Part shown: in pieces, positions 43,480 to 53,731 of the stretch | Layout of the letters: the number at the start of each line of letters is the position of its first letter | How positions within the stretch are numbered: position 1 is the first letter of the stretch | Origin: Terriglobia bacterium | GTDB lineage: Bacteria; Acidobacteriota; Terriglobia; Terriglobales; Acidobacteriaceae | Direction: 5' to 3' | NCBI GenBank assembly: GCA_020073645.1 | Contig: JAIQET010000005.1 | Location: 1 to 64,000, forward strand | Length of the DNA stretch: 64,000 nucleotides | Notes under the pieces: model-generated | Told to the model about the DNA's origin: nothing | Seen by the model: only the letters and a program-made list of their open reading frames with translations | Database searches by the model: none | Position numbers and translations under genes: made by a program

Positions 43480-43752
43480 TCGTCCCTGAAGGGACTCGCC
43501 ACCTCCAGTCCGCGAACCCCGGCTCACGCCCGGGGCTTTATTCTGCCGCCGCTGCGCGGCTGGGGTGCAGATCCGTTCCACTTCTCGCCCACTGCGAGTT
43601 GCGACAGAGGCTCTAAACCCCGGGCTTTTGGCGGCCTGAGCGGCCGCCTGAAGAGGCTGCTCGGAAAGCACAAACAAGCACCTCAGCGGCTAAAAGCTGC
43701 GCTTGATTCCGAGGCTGTTATCGCAGCGCTGAAGCGCTGCGCCACCCATAAT
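43480..43752. repeat. P1 and P2 palindromic repeats in the gap before the acyl-CoA synthetase gene
   Basis: GTCCC-tgaa-GGGAC, then CCCCGG-ctcac-GCCCGGGGC and GCCGC-tgc-GCGGC (P1, about 43483-43571), then GCGGCCGCCTGAAGAGGCTG, CAGCGGCTAAAAGCTGCG and the P2 core CGCAGCGCTGAAGCGCTGCG with CCACCC (43722-43747). The 564-base gap 43260-43823 otherwise shows no gene. Confidence 0.75.
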
Positions 43753-43823
43753 CTACTTTTCAACCGGTCGCTGTGTTCCCGGTCACAGACCCAGACCTCT
43801 CCAGGAGGTAAACTTTTAACTTT

Positions 43824-46586
43824 ATGAGCACAGTCAAGCCTGCCAAGCCGGCCAGCAGGGTTCAGCCCAGTCATGATAAGGCGCACGATGTGCTGCGCTC
43901 TGAGGGGCATCCTCTGGATGCCATCTTTACGCCGCACAGCGTGGCTGTGATCGGCGCCAGCGAACGCCAGGGGAGCATCGGGCGCGCGGTTTTGTGGAGC
44001 CTGGTGAGCAGTCCGTTCGGCGGGACCGTATACCCGGTCAGCGATAAGCGCACCAGCGTGCTGGGAATCAAGGCGTACCCCCGGGTGGCGGATATCCCGG
44101 AACAAGTGGATCTCGCGGTGGTGGTGACACCCGCTGCTACCGTTCCCGACATCATTACCGAGTGCGGGGAAGCGGGAATTCGCGGCTGCATCGTGATTTC
44201 CGCCGGCTTCAAAGAGCACGGCGAGCAGGGGAAGGAACTCGAACGGCAGATCCTGGAGCGCATGCGGGGCAGCCGCATGCGGCTGATCGGCCCCAACTGC
44301 CTGGGCGTGATGAATCCCCTCAGCGGACTGAACGCCACCTTCGCTCCTAACATTGCCAGGGCCGGCAACGTGGCCTTCATCAGCCAGAGCGGGGCGCTGT
44401 GCACCGCGATCCTCGACTGGTGCCAGAAGGAAATGGTCGGCTTCAGCGTATTCGTCTCCGTCGGTTCCATGCTGGATGTGGGCTGGGGCGATTTGATCGA
44501 CTACCTGGGCAATGATCCGCGCACCCACAGCATCGTCATGTACATGGAGTCGGTGGGCGATGCGCGCTCGTTCTTGTCGGCGGCGCGCGAGGTGTCGCTC
44601 AACAAACCCATCATCGTGATCAAGCCGGGGCGCACGGAAGCGGCGGCGCACGCGGCGGCCTCGCACACCGGGGCGCTGACGGGGAGCGATGAAGTGCTGG
44701 AGGCGGCCTTCCGGCGCTGCGGCGTGCTGCGGGTGAATACCCTCGCAGACCTCTTCTACATGGCGGATGTGCTGGCCAAACAACCGCGCCCGCGGGGCCC
44801 GCGCCTGGCCATCGTCACCAATGCCGGCGGGCCAGGCGTGCTGGCCGCCGATTCGCTGATCTTCAACGGTGGACAACTGGCGGAACTTTCCGCCAAGTCG
44901 ATGGAAGAGCTCAACAACATGTTGCCGCCGCACTGGAGCCACAGCAATCCCATCGACATTCTGGGCGACGCTTCGCCGGAAAAATACGCGAAGGTCGCCG
45001 ACATTGCGATGCATGACCCGAACGTGGATGGCTTGCTGGCGGTCACTTGCCCCCAGGGAATGGCCGAGCCCACCCAGACCGCAGAACGAATCAAAGCCCT
45101 CGCCCAAGGCACGGGCAAGCCGATCATCGCCAGTTGGATGGGAGGCCCGGAAGTTGCCGCCGGCCGCGACATCCTGAACCGGGCGGGCATTCCCAATTTT
45201 CCTTTCCCCGACACGGCCGCCAAGGTCTTCCATTACATGTGGCGATACAGCTACAACCTGCGGGGCCTGTATGAAACTCCGGTGCTGCGTGGAGAGTCGG
45301 AGGAAGGCCCGGACCGGGCCGCGGCGGAACACATCGTGCAGCGGGCACGGCAGGCGGGGCGAACCATCCTCACCGAAGTTGAGTCGAAGCAGCTACTGGC
45401 AGCTTATGGCATTCCCACGGTGCCTACAGTCACGGCCAACAGCGAAAGCGAGGCCGTGGAGCGCGCCCAGGAAATCGGGTATCCCGTCGTGCTCAAGCTG
45501 TTTTCCGAAACCATTACTCACAAGACCGACGTCGGCGGGGTGCAGCTCAACCTACGCGATGCCGATGCGGTTCGCGCGGCCTACCGGCAAATCGAAAGCT
45601 CGGTGCGGGAAAAAGCGGGCGTGGAACACTTCCTTGGCGTCACCGTGCAGCCCATGGTCAAACTCGATGGCTACGAAGTCATCATAGGCTCAAGCGTCGA
45701 TCCGCAGTTTGGGCCCGTGGTGTTGTTCGGCGCCGGCGGACAACTGGTGGAAGTGTTCAGAGACCGCGCTTTGGCGCTGCCTCCCCTGAACACGACGCTG
45801 GCCCGGCGCATGATGGAGCAGACCAAGGTCTTCGAAGCGCTGCGCGGAGTACGCGGCCGCAAGGCGGTGGACCTGGCGGCGCTCGAAGAGTTGCTGGTGC
45901 GCTTCAGCCAGTTGCTGGTCGAGCAGCCCTGGATCAGGGAAATTGATATTAACCCGCTGCTGGCCTCGCCCGAGCGTCTGCAGGCGCTGGATGCGCGTGT
46001 GGTCGTCTATGGCCCGGAGGTCAAGCCGGATATGCTGCCCCGGCTGGCCATCCGCCCGTATCCCATCCAGTATGTCAAGCCCTGGAAAATGAAGAACGAC
46101 GAAGACGTGACCATTCGGCCCATTCGCCCCGAAGATGAGCCCCTGCTCATCAAGCTGCACCAGGCGCTGTCGGAGCGCACCGTGTACCTGCGCTACTTCC
46201 AGCCGCTCAAGTTAAGCCAGCGCACTGCACACGAGCGCCTGACTCGCATCTGCTTCATTGATTACGACCGCGAGATGGCGCTGGCCGTGGAACACAAGAA
46301 GGAGGACGGCACCCCGGAGATCATCGGCATTGGCCGCCTCAGCAAGCTGCGCGGCACCAACGAGGCGGAACTGGCGGTCCTGGTGGACGATCGCTACCAG
46401 CACCTGGGCATGGGCACAGAGCTCTATCGCCGGCTGGTGGGTGTGGCCCGCGATGAGAAGCTGGAGCGTGTGGTCTCGACCATCCTGGCGGAAAACCGCG
46501 ACATGCGTACGATCGCTCAGAAATTGGGCTTCCGCCTGGAGTCCAACATGGAGGATGGGACGATCCGGGCAGAGCTGCAGGTGTAG
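43824..46586 (+). CDS. NDP-forming acyl-CoA synthetase fused to a GNAT acetyltransferase (Pat-like)
   Basis: 920 residues. Order: CoA-binding domain ([20 protein letters not shown], about 30-160), succinyl-CoA ligase-like domains (about 170-490), ATP-grasp ([20 protein letters not shown], about 510-740) and a C-terminal GNAT domain ([20 protein letters not shown], then [20 protein letters not shown]). The Pat lysine acetyltransferase has the same plan but an inactive synthetase half. Here H281 in SHTGALTG, the phosphorylated histidine of active synthetases, is present, so both activities may be retained. It may acetylate or control acetyl-CoA synthetase; that is inference. AGGAGG lies 14 bases upstream. 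Confidence 0.92.
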   Translation: MSTVKPAKPASRVQPSHDKAHDVLRSEGHPLDAIFTPHSVAVIGASERQGSIGRAVLWSLVSSPFGGTVYPVSDKRTSVLGIKAYPRVADIPEQVDLAVVVTPAATVPDIITECGEAGIRGCIVISAGFKEHGEQGKELERQILERMRGSRMRLIGPNCLGVMNPLSGLNATFAPNIARAGNVAFISQSGALCTAILDWCQKEMVGFSVFVSVGSMLDVGWGDLIDYLGNDPRTHSIVMYMESVGDARSFLSAAREVSLNKPIIVIKPGRTEAAAHAAASHTGALTGSDEVLEAAFRRCGVLRVNTLADLFYMADVLAKQPRPRGPRLAIVTNAGGPGVLAADSLIFNGGQLAELSAKSMEELNNMLPPHWSHSNPIDILGDASPEKYAKVADIAMHDPNVDGLLAVTCPQGMAEPTQTAERIKALAQGTGKPIIASWMGGPEVAAGRDILNRAGIPNFPFPDTAAKVFHYMWRYSYNLRGLYETPVLRGESEEGPDRAAAEHIVQRARQAGRTILTEVESKQLLAAYGIPTVPTVTANSESEAVERAQEIGYPVVLKLFSETITHKTDVGGVQLNLRDADAVRAAYRQIESSVREKAGVEHFLGVTVQPMVKLDGYEVIIGSSVDPQFGPVVLFGAGGQLVEVFRDRALALPPLNTTLARRMMEQTKVFEALRGVRGRKAVDLAALEELLVRFSQLLVEQPWIREIDINPLLASPERLQALDARVVVYGPEVKPDMLPRLAIRPYPIQYVKPWKMKNDEDVTIRPIRPEDEPLLIKLHQALSERTVYLRYFQPLKLSQRTAHERLTRICFIDYDREMALAVEHKKEDGTPEIIGIGRLSKLRGTNEAELAVLVDDRYQHLGMGTELYRRLVGVARDEKLERVVSTILAENRDMRTIAQKLGFRLESNMEDGTIRAELQV

Positions 46587-46588
46587 GG

Positions 46589-46630
46589 GGATTGGCGATT
46601 TTCAATTGCCGATTGCCAATTTTCAATTTC
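46589..46630. repeat. Quasi-periodic repeat (GATTGGCGATTTTCAATT)
   Basis: GATTGGCGATTTTCAATT then GCCGATTGCCAATTTTCAAT: two degenerate copies with internal inverted character starting just after the acyl-CoA synthetase stop codon. The rest of the 247-base gap up to recA has no gene; a weak promoter candidate for recA is CTGACT (46675-46680) with TGTAAT 18 bases on. No LexA-type box was recognised. Confidence 0.5.
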
Positions 46631-46833
46631 CTCGCGAAGCCTCCCGCTTTTCATGGGGCGATTGGAATCCGAACCTGACTTGTAATAGCCCCCATTCCTG
46701 TAATTCGCTTTTTCTTCGCTTCCATGTTATTCTTTCCACAGCTTTGTGACGGGGAACACTTACGACCTCCCAGCCGGTCGGTGTACCCTACGGGGGTTCT
46801 CATACCCTAAATTCTGAGAGAGGCAGCACTCAT

Positions 46834-47934
46834 ATGGCTGACGAACGTAGCAAAGCGATTGATTTGGCATTTGCCCAGATCGAAAAGCAGTTTGGCAAGG
46901 GTTCCATCATGCGGCTGGGATCGAAGGAAGCCATCGTCCCCATCGCAGTCATCCCCACCGGAGCAATTTCGTTTGACGCGGCACTGGGCGTGGGCGGTTT
47001 CCCGCGCGGGCGCGTGGTCGAAATCTTCGGGCCGGAGTCCTCGGGTAAGACCACGATTGCGCTCCAGGTCATTGCCGAAGCGCAGAAAACCGGCGGCATG
47101 GCGGCCTTTGTGGATGCCGAGCACGCGCTCGATCCCGGCTACGCCAAGAAGCTCGGCGTGGACGTGGACAACTTGCTGGTCTCGCAGCCGGATTATGGCG
47201 AGCAAGCGCTGGAGATTACCGAAACGCTGGTGCGGTCTGGCGCTATTGACGTGTTGGTGGTGGATTCAGTCGCCGCGCTGGTGCCCAAAGCCGAACTTGA
47301 CGGCGAGATGGGCGACAGCCACATGGGCCTGCAAGCCAGGCTGATGTCCCAGGCGCTGCGCAAGCTCACTGGAACCGTTTCCAAGTCGCGCACCTGCCTG
47401 GTCTTCATCAACCAGATTCGCGAGAAGATTGGCGTGATGTTCGGCAACCCGGAGACCACCACCGGCGGCCGCGCGCTCAAGTTCTACTCCTCCGTGCGCA
47501 TTGATATCCGACGCATTGCCGCCATCAAGGAAGGCGAGCAGGTGATTGGCTCGCGGACCAAGGTCAAGGTCGTGAAGAACAAGGTGGCAGCACCGTTCCG
47601 CGAGGCGGAATTTGACATTCTGTACGGAGAAGGCATTTCGCGCGAAGGCGACCTGCTCGACCTGGCGGCGAACCATGGGTTGCTGGAAAAATCCGGCGCC
47701 TGGTACAGCTACAAGGGCGAGCGCATTGGCCAGGGACGCGAGAACGCACGCCAGTTCCTCAAAGACAATAAAGACACCTATGCCAAGCTGGAAGCCGAGG
47801 TGCGGAAAGAACTGGGGCTGGCGCCGACTGCCGGCCCGACGGCAGCAACGGCACAGACCGCACCAGCCACCAGCCGCGTTACGACCATGCCCACGGGCAC
47901 AGACACAGCCAAGGTACCGGCGGCAAGGCGATAG
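46834..47934 (+). CDS. recA: Recombinase RecA
   Basis: 366 residues. Walker [10 protein letters not shown] (66-74), Walker B region [16 protein letters not shown]2 and the MSQALRKL motif, and [20 protein letters not shown] are all intact. The C-terminus is a low-complexity Ala/Thr/Pro tail ([17 protein letters not shown]) of unusual composition but normal for variable RecA tails. GAGAGAGGCAGC precedes the ATG. A perfect 10-base hairpin follows the stop and may end transcription. Confidence 0.98.
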   Translation: MADERSKAIDLAFAQIEKQFGKGSIMRLGSKEAIVPIAVIPTGAISFDAALGVGGFPRGRVVEIFGPESSGKTTIALQVIAEAQKTGGMAAFVDAEHALDPGYAKKLGVDVDNLLVSQPDYGEQALEITETLVRSGAIDVLVVDSVAALVPKAELDGEMGDSHMGLQARLMSQALRKLTGTVSKSRTCLVFINQIREKIGVMFGNPETTTGGRALKFYSSVRIDIRRIAAIKEGEQVIGSRTKVKVVKNKVAAPFREAEFDILYGEGISREGDLLDLAANHGLLEKSGAWYSYKGERIGQGRENARQFLKDNKDTYAKLEAEVRKELGLAPTAGPTAATAQTAPATSRVTTMPTGTDTAKVPAARR

Positions 47935-47948
47935 GTTCTTCTCTCACC

Positions 47949-47977
47949 TGTCATCCCGGGCCGAGCTCGGGATGACA
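47949..47977 (+). terminator. Hairpin downstream of recA
   Basis: TGTCATCCCG pairs perfectly with CGGGATGACA around a nine-base loop, 15 bases after the recA stop. There is no clear T-tract (AGGCTT follows), so it may be a common GTCATCCCG-type repeat rather than a canonical intrinsic terminator. Confidence 0.5.
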
Positions 47978-48076
47978 AGGCTTAAAGGGCAAGCAATTGC
48001 CATCCCTCGCTCTGCCGACTAGAATCTTCTGTACTCCCAGCCAGACCAGCCCGCGAGCATCTGCGAAAGAGGGCCT

Positions 48077-48607
48077 TTGAAAAAAACCATCGCCATCTAC
48101 CCCGGCTCGTTCGATCCCCCGACCAACGGACACTTGGACTTGATCGCGCGCGGGAGCAAGATTTTCGATGAACTGATCGTGGCCATCCTGCGCAACGCCG
48201 ACAAGTCTCCGCTGTTCAGCCTGGCCGAGCGCCGCCTGATGCTGGAGACGCTCACCGACGAATTCAAGAATGTGCGGGTGGACACCTTCGACGGGCTCAC
48301 GGTGGAATACGCGGCCCGGGTCGGGGCCAACGCGATGCTGCGCGGCATCCGCGCCATCAGCGATTATGAATACGAGCTCCAGATGGCGCTGATGAACCGC
48401 AAATTGCATCCTGAGTTGGAAGCCGTGTTCATGATGCCCGCAGAGCAATATTCCTACATCAGCTCCCGGCTGGTGCGCGAGGTCGCGCAACTGGGCGGCT
48501 CCATCAAGGACCTGGTTCCGGAGATGGTGGAACAGCGGCTGAAAGAGAAACTCGATCCAGCCATCAAACTACAGCACGCCAGAAAACCAAAGGCAGGCAG
48601 ACGATGA
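48077..48607 (+). CDS. coaD: Pantetheine-phosphate adenylyltransferase
   Basis: Penultimate step of CoA synthesis: transfers AMP from ATP to 4'-phosphopantetheine. 176 residues. Motifs IAIYPGSFDPPTNGHLDLI (nucleotidyl-transferase TxGH, with TNGH at 16-19), AILRNADKSPLF, and YISSRLVREVAQLGG (the ISSR loop). A TTG start at 48077 follows GAGGGCC. The stop overlaps the downstream aminotransferase start by four bases (ATGA). Confidence 0.96.
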   Translation: MKKTIAIYPGSFDPPTNGHLDLIARGSKIFDELIVAILRNADKSPLFSLAERRLMLETLTDEFKNVRVDTFDGLTVEYAARVGANAMLRGIRAISDYEYELQMALMNRKLHPELEAVFMMPAEQYSYISSRLVREVAQLGGSIKDLVPEMVEQRLKEKLDPAIKLQHARKPKAGRR

Positions 48608-49806
48608 CCCCAGTTACGGAAGCAACCCCGGCAGTAAGGCTCACCGAACGCATCAACCGCATTGAGCCGTCGGCCACCATGGCGGTCGTGGCGGAAGCCG
48701 ACAAGCTGCGCCAGCAGGGCATTGACGTGGTGGACTTCGGCGCGGGCGAGCCCCACTTTGCCACGCCCCAGCACATTAAGGATGCCGCCATCGCCGCCAT
48801 CCAGGCCAACTTTACCAAGTACACGGCAGTGGGCGGGACGGCGGAACTGCGCGATGCCATCGTGCATCGCCACGCAGTGGACTTCGACTCCGACTACCGG
48901 CGTGAGGAAGCCGTTGCCTCCACCGGCGGCAAGCATGCCTTGTTCAACGCCATCCAGGTGCTGGTGGATCACGGCGACGAAGTCATTTTGCCCGTGCCCT
49001 ACTGGGTCTCGTTCAAAGACATTGTGCGCTATGCCGGTGGTAATTGTGTACTGCTCGAAACCGATGAAGCGCAGGGGTTCCGTATCACCGCCGAGATGAT
49101 CGCGCGCCTGGTGACTCCGCGCACTAAGCTCATCATTCTGAATTCGCCGTGTAACCCATCCGGGGCAGTGATGTCGCCCGAGGATCTCACCGAAGTGGTG
49201 CGGATGGCCACACAGCGCGGCATCTGGATCGTCTCCGACGAGTGCTACGTCTATCTCAACTACACCGGCAAACGCTTCTCCGTGGGTTCGTTGCGGGAAT
49301 ACCGCGACCGCATGGTGATCATCGGTTCGCTTTCGAAGACTTATGCCATGACGGGATGGCGGCTGGGCTACGCTGTGGCGCCCGCACAGATTGTCAGCGC
49401 CATGACTAAGTTGCAGGGACAATCCACGTCGAACCCCACGTCGATCGTGCAGAAAGCTGCCGTGGCCGCGCTGATGGGGCCGCAGCAGTGCGTGCTCGAC
49501 ATGCGGGCGGAGTACATTCAACTTCGCGATCACGTAGTGAACGGGCTGCGTGCGATCCCGGGCGTGAAATGTACTTTGCCCGAGGGTGCGTTTTACGCCT
49601 ATCCCAATGTTTCCGCGTTCTTCGGACGCAGCGGAGTGAAGTCCGCCTCCGATCTCGCCGGAAAGCTGCTGCGCGAGGCGCATGTGGCGACGGTGCCGGG
49701 CGAAGGTTTCGGGACCGCAGATCATATCCGTGTTTCCTACGCCACCTCGGTCGCCGAACTCAATCGTGGGCTGGAGCGCATGCACAAGTTCCTGGGAGCT
49801 TTGTAG
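48604..49806 (+). CDS. Class I/II PLP-dependent aminotransferase (aspartate aminotransferase-like)
   Basis: 400 residues of fold-type I. The PLP lysine is K245 in GSLSKTYAMTGWRLGYAVAP, N147-region NSPCNPSGAVMSPEDL, and DEC in IVSDECYVYL. It starts MTPVTEATPAVRLTERINRI, typical of aspartate/prephenate aminotransferases (AspAT Ib). Translationally coupled to coaD by an ATGA overlap. Exact amino-donor specificity cannot be read. Confidence 0.92.
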   Translation: MTPVTEATPAVRLTERINRIEPSATMAVVAEADKLRQQGIDVVDFGAGEPHFATPQHIKDAAIAAIQANFTKYTAVGGTAELRDAIVHRHAVDFDSDYRREEAVASTGGKHALFNAIQVLVDHGDEVILPVPYWVSFKDIVRYAGGNCVLLETDEAQGFRITAEMIARLVTPRTKLIILNSPCNPSGAVMSPEDLTEVVRMATQRGIWIVSDECYVYLNYTGKRFSVGSLREYRDRMVIIGSLSKTYAMTGWRLGYAVAPAQIVSAMTKLQGQSTSNPTSIVQKAAVAALMGPQQCVLDMRAEYIQLRDHVVNGLRAIPGVKCTLPEGAFYAYPNVSAFFGRSGVKSASDLAGKLLREAHVATVPGEGFGTADHIRVSYATSVAELNRGLERMHKFLGAL

Positions 49807-49823
49807 GTGACCGGCTAAGTATC

Positions 49824-49840
49824 CCGTGTTCTCCGTGGTT
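49824..49840. repeat. CCGTG-type repeat fragment
   Basis: CCCGTGTTCTCCGTGGTT between the aminotransferase and manA genes resembles the right arm of the inverted repeat at 16985-17007 in reverse orientation logic and the family at 50967. Confidence 0.35.
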
Positions 49841-49938
49841 AAACGAATCGGCGATTTCTTTCAGGCAGCCTCTGTGCCGGTCTAAGCTTCTAAAGCGCGG
49901 TGGGACTTGGCCTGTGCTCCGCGCACCCGGCATTCCGC

Positions 49939-50940
49939 ATGAGCGAACTGTACCCACTGTTGATGATGCCTTCGTTCGACCCGCGTCCCTGGGGCACATT
50001 GGACTTGTCTCCGATTTACCCCAACCACCGGTTCGAAGAGAAGATTGGCGAGTCCTGGCTGACGGCCGACCGCTGCCAGGTGGCGAACGGCCCGCTCAAA
50101 GGAAAGTCGCTGGCCGAGTTAAGTTCACAGTATGGCAGGCAGTTGGTCGGCGATGCGCCGCAGGATCCGAACCGTTTCCCGCTGCTGCTGAAATTTCTTT
50201 TCCCGAACGACAAGCTCTCGGTACAGGTCCATCCCGATGACGAGGCGGCGCGTCGCGCCGGTGAACCGTGGGGCAAAACCGAGTGCTGGTACGTGGTCCA
50301 TGCCAAACCGGGCGCGCAGGTGGCGCTGGGTCTGAAGCCAGGGGCGACGCGAGCCCAGTTGGAACAGGCGATTCACGAGAAGCGCGCAGAGGACTTGCTG
50401 AACTGGGTGAATGTGTATCCCGGCGAAATGATCTATCTGGCTGGGGGCACAGTGCACACTTTGGGCCCGGGCTCGATCCTGGTGGAAACCCAGCAGCAGT
50501 CGGATACCACCTATCGCTTGTACGATTATGGCCGTCCCCGGGAATTGCATCTGAAGCAAGGACTGGCCGCTGTGAGGGAGAGGGCAACAGCCGGAAAGGT
50601 GATCCGGCCAGCGCCGCTGCAAGTGAACGGGGGCGCTAACCGGCGTTCACCGTTGATTTCCGCGCCCTACTTCGTGGTGGAGATGTTCGAGCTGAAACAG
50701 CCTCATGAGTTCAAAACTCACGATGACTCCGGCAAGAGGTCCGCGCAAGTCCTGGTGGCAGTCGAGGGCTGTGGGATCGTCGAGGCGCAAGGCATGGAGC
50801 CGGTAACCCTGGCCAAGGGCGATGCAGTCGTGGTGCCGGCGGCGCTGGGCGAATTTCGCGTGCGGCCGCAGTGGGCCGTCGAATTCCTGAAGGCGGCGGT
50901 ACCCGGCGAGAACGTGCCGGAGCCGGCGATCAGGACGTAG
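49939..50940 (+). CDS. manA: Mannose-6-phosphate isomerase, class I
   Basis: Zinc enzyme converting fructose-6-phosphate to mannose-6-phosphate. 333 residues from the ATG at 49939. It has the cupin metal-binding QVHPDDEAARRAGEPWGKTE, the ECWYVV segment, and ETQQQSDTTYRLYDYGR near the substrate site. Length is close to Bacillus-type ManA. First of three collinear genes making GDP-mannose precursors. Confidence 0.92.
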   Translation: MSELYPLLMMPSFDPRPWGTLDLSPIYPNHRFEEKIGESWLTADRCQVANGPLKGKSLAELSSQYGRQLVGDAPQDPNRFPLLLKFLFPNDKLSVQVHPDDEAARRAGEPWGKTECWYVVHAKPGAQVALGLKPGATRAQLEQAIHEKRAEDLLNWVNVYPGEMIYLAGGTVHTLGPGSILVETQQQSDTTYRLYDYGRPRELHLKQGLAAVRERATAGKVIRPAPLQVNGGANRRSPLISAPYFVVEMFELKQPHEFKTHDDSGKRSAQVLVAVEGCGIVEAQGMEPVTLAKGDAVVVPAALGEFRVRPQWAVEFLKAAVPGENVPEPAIRT

Positions 50941-50966
50941 AGCCAGGTCCCAGGTCTGCTATAAAG

Positions 50967-50995
50967 ATCCGTGTTGGTCCGTGTGAATTCGTGGC
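50967..50995. repeat. Quasi-periodic repeat (CCGTGTTNGT) containing the manC start codon
   Basis: ATCCGTGTTGGTCCGTGTG then AATTCGTGGC: three CCGTG-like units. The third unit supplies the GTG start (50991) of the next gene. Confidence 0.6.
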
Positions 50996-52106
50996 AAAGA
51001 AGATCCCCCATTTCTATCCCGTGATTCTCGCCGGTGGACGCGGCACGCGTTTCTGGCCGCTGAGCCGCAAACGCTGCGCCAAGCAACTGCTCGCCCTGGA
51101 CGGCAAGCAGACCATGATCCACCAGACCGTGGCGCGACTGCTGCCGCTTGCCTCGGCCGGACGCTTCTGGGTCATCACCAATGAGGACTTGCGGCGCGAG
51201 GTAACGCGTCAACTTCCACAGCTGGCCAAACGGCAGATCGTTGCTGAGCCGGTGGGGCGCAACACCGCACCGGCGATCGGGCTGGCCGCGTTTCTGCTGC
51301 TCCGAAGCGATCCCGATGCCGTGATCGGCATGTTTCCCTCGGATCACGTGATCGGCGATGAAAAACGCTATCGCCAGGTCCTGGAGAAGGGCGTCGAGAT
51401 TGCCGCTGCCGGCGAGAACATCGTGGTCCTCGGCATCCCTCCGACTCGCGCCGAGACCGGCTACGGCTACATTGAAGCCGGCTCCAGGCGCGATGGCGGC
51501 GATGTGATGCGCGTACGCCGCTTCACCGAGAAACCGGACGCCGAACGCGCCGCCGGTTTCCTGGCGGCGGGAAATTATTTCTGGAACAGTGGCATGTTCC
51601 TGTGGCGCGCGCGCACCCTGGCCAACGCGCTCCGCGAGCACCTGCCCAACAGCGCGTCTGTGCTCGAGCAAATCGCAGCCACTTTCGGCACGCGAAAATT
51701 CGCTGCCACGTTTCGCCGGCTCTACCCCAAGTGCGAGAACATCAGCATTGATTACGCGGTGCTCGAACCCCGCTCGGCCAAGGGAGAACAGGTTTCCAAC
51801 ATTTTCTGCGTGCCCGCTGACTTTGGATGGAACGATCTCGGTTCCTGGACGGCCTTGTACGAACATCACGTCTCTAAACGACAGCCACCGGATGGCAACC
51901 TGGTCTCCGCAGAAGGTCGCTTCATCCTGGATGCCGAGGGGAATTACATCCACGCACCGGGAAAATTCGTGGCCGCCGTGGGCGTGAAAGACCTGGTCGT
52001 GGTAGAAACCGGGGACGCGCTGCTGATTACCACCCGCGCGCGGGCGCAGGATGTAGGGAAAGTTGTGAAGTTTCTGGACGAGAAAAAGCTGCACAAGTTG
52101 GTGTGA
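50991..52106 (+). CDS. manC: Mannose-1-phosphate guanylyltransferase
   Basis: Makes GDP-mannose from mannose-1-phosphate and GTP. 371 residues from GTG 50991, which lies inside a short repeat; homology starts around residue 7 (FYPVILAGGRGTRFWPLSRK). The signature LAGGRGTRFWPLSRKRCAKQ and FTEKPD are typical, as is the region ETGYGYIEAGS. It lacks the C-terminal isomerase domain found in bifunctional enzymes, consistent with the separate manA upstream. An extension to 50871 would overlap manA and is not favoured. Confidence 0.92.
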   Translation: MAKKIPHFYPVILAGGRGTRFWPLSRKRCAKQLLALDGKQTMIHQTVARLLPLASAGRFWVITNEDLRREVTRQLPQLAKRQIVAEPVGRNTAPAIGLAAFLLLRSDPDAVIGMFPSDHVIGDEKRYRQVLEKGVEIAAAGENIVVLGIPPTRAETGYGYIEAGSRRDGGDVMRVRRFTEKPDAERAAGFLAAGNYFWNSGMFLWRARTLANALREHLPNSASVLEQIAATFGTRKFAATFRRLYPKCENISIDYAVLEPRSAKGEQVSNIFCVPADFGWNDLGSWTALYEHHVSKRQPPDGNLVSAEGRFILDAEGNYIHAPGKFVAAVGVKDLVVVETGDALLITTRARAQDVGKVVKFLDEKKLHKLV

Positions 52107-52110
52107 AGAA

Positions 52111-52177
52111 GTCGTCAGCCATCAGTCGTCAGTCATCAGGAAAAAGGCTGACGGCTGACGACTGACGACCGACGGCT
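52111..52177. repeat. Inverted pair of (GTCGTCAGTCATCAG)n repeats
   Basis: Left arm starts GTCGTCAGCCATCAGTCGTC and ends at 52139; right arm starts CTGACGGCTGACGACTGACG and ends at 52177. The arms are mostly complementary, with an eight-base AT-rich loop (GAAAAAGG). It fills the gap between manC and the phosphohexomutase gene. Confidence 0.75.
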
Positions 52178-52182
52178 GCTCC

Positions 52183-53598
52183 ATGGAAATCAAGTTTGGC
52201 ACCGACGGCTGGCGCGGCGTAATTGCGGACGACTTTACGTTTGATAATGTGCGCCGCGTTGCAGGGGCCATCGCTTCCTACGTGCTGAAGCACGAAGAGC
52301 CCAGCCACGGCGTGGTGGTTGGCTACGACACTCGCTTTGCCTCGCCGCGCGCCGCGCGGGTTGCCGCAGAGGTGCTCGCGGCAGCGGGCATTCCCGTCAA
52401 GCTGGCCAACAATTACACGCCTACGCCCGCGATTTCGCTGGCCGTCAAGAGCCGGGGTGCCGCCGGTGGCGTGGTCATTACCTCCAGCCATAACCCGTGG
52501 AACTGGAATGGCGTCAAGTTCAAAGGCAAGTTCGGCGGATCGGCCACGCCGGCGGTCATGAAAGTGATTGAGGAGGAGGTGCGCGCGGGTGCCATGCCCA
52601 GCGGCCAGGCCGCCAGCATCGAAGAGGTGGATCTCAAGCCGCCATACATCGAAAGGATCTGCCAGTTCGCAGACCTGGACCTGATCACCAGGGCAAACTT
52701 CAAGTTCGCTGTGGACTCGATGTACGGCTCGGGGCGGGGTGTCCTGGCTGGAATCTTCCGCGAGCGTGGGATTGATCATGTTGCCATCCGCCAGGAACTC
52801 AATCCGCTCTTCCCCGGCATCAATCCCGAGCCCATCGAGCCACACGTGGCCATGCTGCAGGAAACAGTCGTGAAGGAGCGCTGCCACGCCGGCCTCGCCA
52901 CCGATGGCGACGCGGATCGCATTGGCGCCGTGGCCGAAGATGGCAGCTTCGTGGATGCGCACAAGATTTTTTCTGTGCTGTTGCGCTGGCTGCTGGAGCG
53001 CAAGAAGTGGCCGGGGGACGTGGTGCGCGCCTTCAACACTACCCGCATGGTGGACCGCATTGCGGCGAATTACGGGCGGAAGTTGACCGAGTGCTCCATC
53101 GGGTTCAAATACATTGCCGACTTGATGATGGAACGCGAGATCGTAATGGGCGGAGAGGAGTCCGGCGGCCTTGGCTATTCGCGCTTTCTGCCGGAACGCG
53201 ACGGCATCCTGAACGCGCTGCTCCTGGCGAACGTCATGGCCGAGGAGCGCAAACCTCTGGGCCAGCTGGTCGCCGATCTGCAGCGCACATACGGTCCGCA
53301 CTTCTACGGCCGCCTCGACTTGCACATCCCGGACGATGTGAAGCAGGCCGCCATCCAGCGGGCACGCTCCGACAGCAGCAAACGTTTGGGAAAGTATTCC
53401 GTCTTAACCAAGGAAGGCCTCGACGGAGTGAAGTTTTTCCTCGATGCCCCCACACCGGATAAGGGGGCGGAAGCGTGGGTTCTGTTTCGCGCTTCGGGTA
53501 CCGAACCGCTGCTGCGGGTGTATGCCGAAGCCGCGTCGCCCGAACTGGTCAGCGAGATTCTGTCCAGCGCCGATAGTTTCGTGAACCAGAGTGCATAA
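52183..53598 (+). CDS. Phosphoglucomutase/phosphomannomutase
   Basis: Alpha-D-phosphohexomutase, 471 residues in four domains. Catalytic S102 lies in VITSSHNPWNWNG, metal-binding DGDADRIGA, sugar-binding GGEESGG, and the phosphate-binding RASGTEPLLRVY. Together with manA and manC it completes fructose-6-phosphate to GDP-mannose. The exact sugar preference (mannose or glucose) is not decidable. Confidence 0.93.
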   Translation: MEIKFGTDGWRGVIADDFTFDNVRRVAGAIASYVLKHEEPSHGVVVGYDTRFASPRAARVAAEVLAAAGIPVKLANNYTPTPAISLAVKSRGAAGGVVITSSHNPWNWNGVKFKGKFGGSATPAVMKVIEEEVRAGAMPSGQAASIEEVDLKPPYIERICQFADLDLITRANFKFAVDSMYGSGRGVLAGIFRERGIDHVAIRQELNPLFPGINPEPIEPHVAMLQETVVKERCHAGLATDGDADRIGAVAEDGSFVDAHKIFSVLLRWLLERKKWPGDVVRAFNTTRMVDRIAANYGRKLTECSIGFKYIADLMMEREIVMGGEESGGLGYSRFLPERDGILNALLLANVMAEERKPLGQLVADLQRTYGPHFYGRLDLHIPDDVKQAAIQRARSDSSKRLGKYSVLTKEGLDGVKFFLDAPTPDKGAEAWVLFRASGTEPLLRVYAEAASPELVSEILSSADSFVNQSA

Positions 53599-53731
53599 TC
53601 CGCCGCAGTCCGGGCGGGTCTGGTAACCTAAAGACAAGCCACTAACCGAAGGTTCGCTGCACCTTCGAGAGTCGCATTTTTACGCCGCAGACTACCATAA
53701 TGACTACATCTGGTCTGATAAATAACTGAAA

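Noticed and set aside
43683-45332. 549-codon frame antisense to the acyl-CoA synthetase gene
   Set aside because: Shadow of the synthetase; no domain, no start signals.
46675-46704. recA promoter (CTGACT-18-TGTAAT)
   Set aside because: Both boxes are weak and the spacing is 18; mentioned only as a possibility. No LexA-type operator was found.
48454-49785. 443-codon frame antisense to the aminotransferase gene
   Set aside because: Shadow of a gene with intact PLP motifs.
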